Shown: in pieces, positions 62,525 through 64,000 of the stretch
How positions within the stretch are numbered: the first letter of the stretch is position 1
Layout of the letters: each line of letters opens with the position of its first letter
Origin: Lytechinus pictus
Lineage: Eukaryota; Echinodermata; Echinoidea; Temnopleuroida; Toxopneustidae
NCBI RefSeq assembly: GCF_037042905.1
Contig: NC_087245.1
Span: 27,778,001 to 27,842,000 of the forward strand
Length of the DNA stretch: 64,000 nt
Direction: 5' to 3'
Position numbers and translations under genes: made by a program
Notes under the pieces: model-generated
What the model was told of the DNA's origin: nothing
Database searches by the model: none
Seen by the model: only the letters and a program-made list of their open reading frames with translations

Positions 62525-63699
62525 TTACGATGGTGGCTTTCCATAGTTCTTGTTGGTTGGATTAATCGCAAACTCTTTGTAAGACAGGTCCTGTAGTATT
62601 TGTATACCTGCCACGGTGCCTCCTAGAAAAGCTCCAACTCCACCGGATATCTCAAGTAACCCGACGTAGACAGAAACATTTTTATCGGACACTCCACTCT
62701 TTATGGCAATCATTCCCAGTACAGACCTACCTGCCACCGAAGCTCCCGAACAGAAAGCCGCAATTATCATGATGAAGAAATATCGAATGAAAACATTGCA
62801 TAACAATGCAAGTATATTCAAAATAGTTACAAAGCAATATAGAGTGACAGGATCAACGAGTCTGTGAGTTAAGACACCAGACATGATACGTCCGCATAGG
62901 TTGCCAACGGCAGCACCGAAGGTTATGAAGATTGTGTTTTTGACTGAAAGTCCTCTCTGGAGGCAGTATGGCACCAGGAAAGTATGCCAACCAATGTATA
63001 CAAACTCATGAAATGCATAAGACAAAACAATGAAAATTGAAGCGGGATTTCTCCTAAATTCAGTGTGTTTTAACCATGACATTATCTTGTTTATTGTTTT
63101 GTCATGATTATTGACATTTTCCTCACAGTTCATTTGAGTGGGCTCTCCTTGAGAAGATGGATCCGTTTTAATTTTGTCTTGAGAATCTCGTCCACTGCAA
63201 CAGTTTGTGACGAGTTCACTTTGTTCGTTATCATCTGCATCTGAAGCGTTTCTGGTTTCATTTTTTAATTCGCCTTTGTAGCTGTAGGGAGACGCTAATT
63301 CAGATACCTTGGGGCATGATACATTATGATGTTGTAAAGTTTCTTTATCGGCGACGTTGAAGTCACGTTCACCACAGGGAAGATCTCCTTCAGATGGAAC
63401 GGAATCCGATGAGTTGGTTTCCGAACCCTCCATGTGCAATGATGCCACAGTACCAGGACGTTCTGCAGGTATCCTCACGGCCAGGACAAAAGGGACTATG
63501 TTAAACATGATTCCACTAAAGATCAGTAGAACTCCCCGCCAATCATATGCTACAAGGAGACCCTCCGCTAACATAGGGAAAAGACAGATACCGACAGGAT
63601 AGCCACACGTTGAAATGCTGAGTAAGAGGTTGAAATTCGTTCCAGCCAAATTACACAGTGTCATGAATGATACGATCCAAACGATGCTGTACCCGAGGC
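62525..63699 (-). CDS. SLC16/monocarboxylate-transporter-like protein, 3' terminal exon
   Basis: One exon from acceptor CTCAG|G at 63700-63701 to TAA at 62525-62527, about 390 residues. It opens inside the first half of a major-facilitator protein: LGYSIVWIVSFM, NLLLSISTCGYPVGICLFP and the family-typical DWRGVLLIFSGIMFN, then a hydrophilic Ser/Asp/Asn-rich loop of about 120 residues, then six membrane segments with YAFHEFVYIGWHTFLVPY, FGAAVGNLCGRIMSG and SGASVAGRSVLGMIAIK. This is the layout of SLC16 transporters: 6+6 helices with a large cytosolic loop, moving monocarboxylates or related solutes across the plasma membrane. The N-terminal helices must be encoded upstream on the minus strand beyond 63700, probably past the window edge. 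Substrate cannot be told from sequence. Confidence 0.8.
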
Positions 63700-64000
63700 C
63701 TGAGGATTGTGAACAACAACATCAAAAGAAAATGATAGTGAAAGTTTCAATTTACAAAATGTTCAACCTATTGCCTTGATAAAAATCACCATTTATGACG
63801 TCCCAAATCCAAAACATAAAATTCTAATAACTTTCTTAATCTTTATTGGACTTTCCTCACACCTTCACCAATATTATTCATTATTTTTCTGCTATTCTCT
63901 CTTCAGGGTGAACTTCCCTTTGATAAGGTATATTAAGACAGCAATATTTCCCACATATCCGTAGGATTTCATCATTTTTAATAGGCAACTTAAAATCACA

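Overview
This is an AT-rich eukaryotic window: spliced genes with GT-AG introns, long non-coding stretches, and a dense load of transposon relics. The gene content (animal METTL1, a CASD1-type sialate O-acetyltransferase relative, an SLC16-like transporter) and the repeats (a tRNA-derived SINE, inverted-repeat MITEs, a family built on CTCGCGCTTCGCGCTCGCA-like motifs, foldback elements) suggest a marine deuterostome, most likely an echinoderm such as a sea urchin. The species is inference; no search was possible.

Layout. 1-2.25 kb holds no recognised gene, followed by two abutting MITEs (2.26-2.67 kb). 2.83-8.91 kb (minus) is a four-exon CASD1-like membrane acetyltransferase whose exons join in frame to 620 aa but lack the luminal SGNH domain. 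9.05-10.2 kb is a minus-strand LINE tail. 13.05-27.42 kb (plus) is a complete six-exon METTL1 gene (tRNA m7G46 methyltransferase, 246 aa). Its introns hold MITEs, a foldback element with a LINE fragment, hairpins, a SINE and a nested DNA transposon. 28.5-31.6 kb is repeat-rich, ending in a strand-asymmetric purine tract.

31.75-39.2 kb is the most distinctive block. A 24-unit array of a 20-bp repeat runs to within about 25 bp of an intact two-exon DDE (IS3EU/integrase-like) transposase of 392 aa. Converging on it from the minus strand is a 613-codon exon for a HECT-type ubiquitin-ligase-like protein with its catalytic Cys context intact. The two may belong to one large composite mobile element.

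39.8-45.7 kb is a stack of nested insertions: a LINE tail split by a 2.9-kb DNA transposon, itself split by a member of a dispersed family with four copies in the window. A LINE body lies in the opposite orientation beside them. 48.5-51.06 kb is a broken LINE (endonuclease plus RT). 51.26-54.77 kb is a giant palindrome whose arms are tandem units of about 170 bp, many carrying an AAGATGGC core. 57.0-58.28 kb is a second broken LINE. 58.8-60.22 kb is a foldback element with a MITE inserted in one arm; the other arm preserves the empty site. 61.84-62.42 kb is another palindromic MITE. 62.53-63.70 kb (minus) is the 3' exon of an SLC16/monocarboxylate-transporter-like gene that continues off the right edge.

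The cellular genes (CASD1-like, METTL1, SLC16-like) have no evident shared pathway. The rest of the window is mainly a record of repeated transposon insertion.
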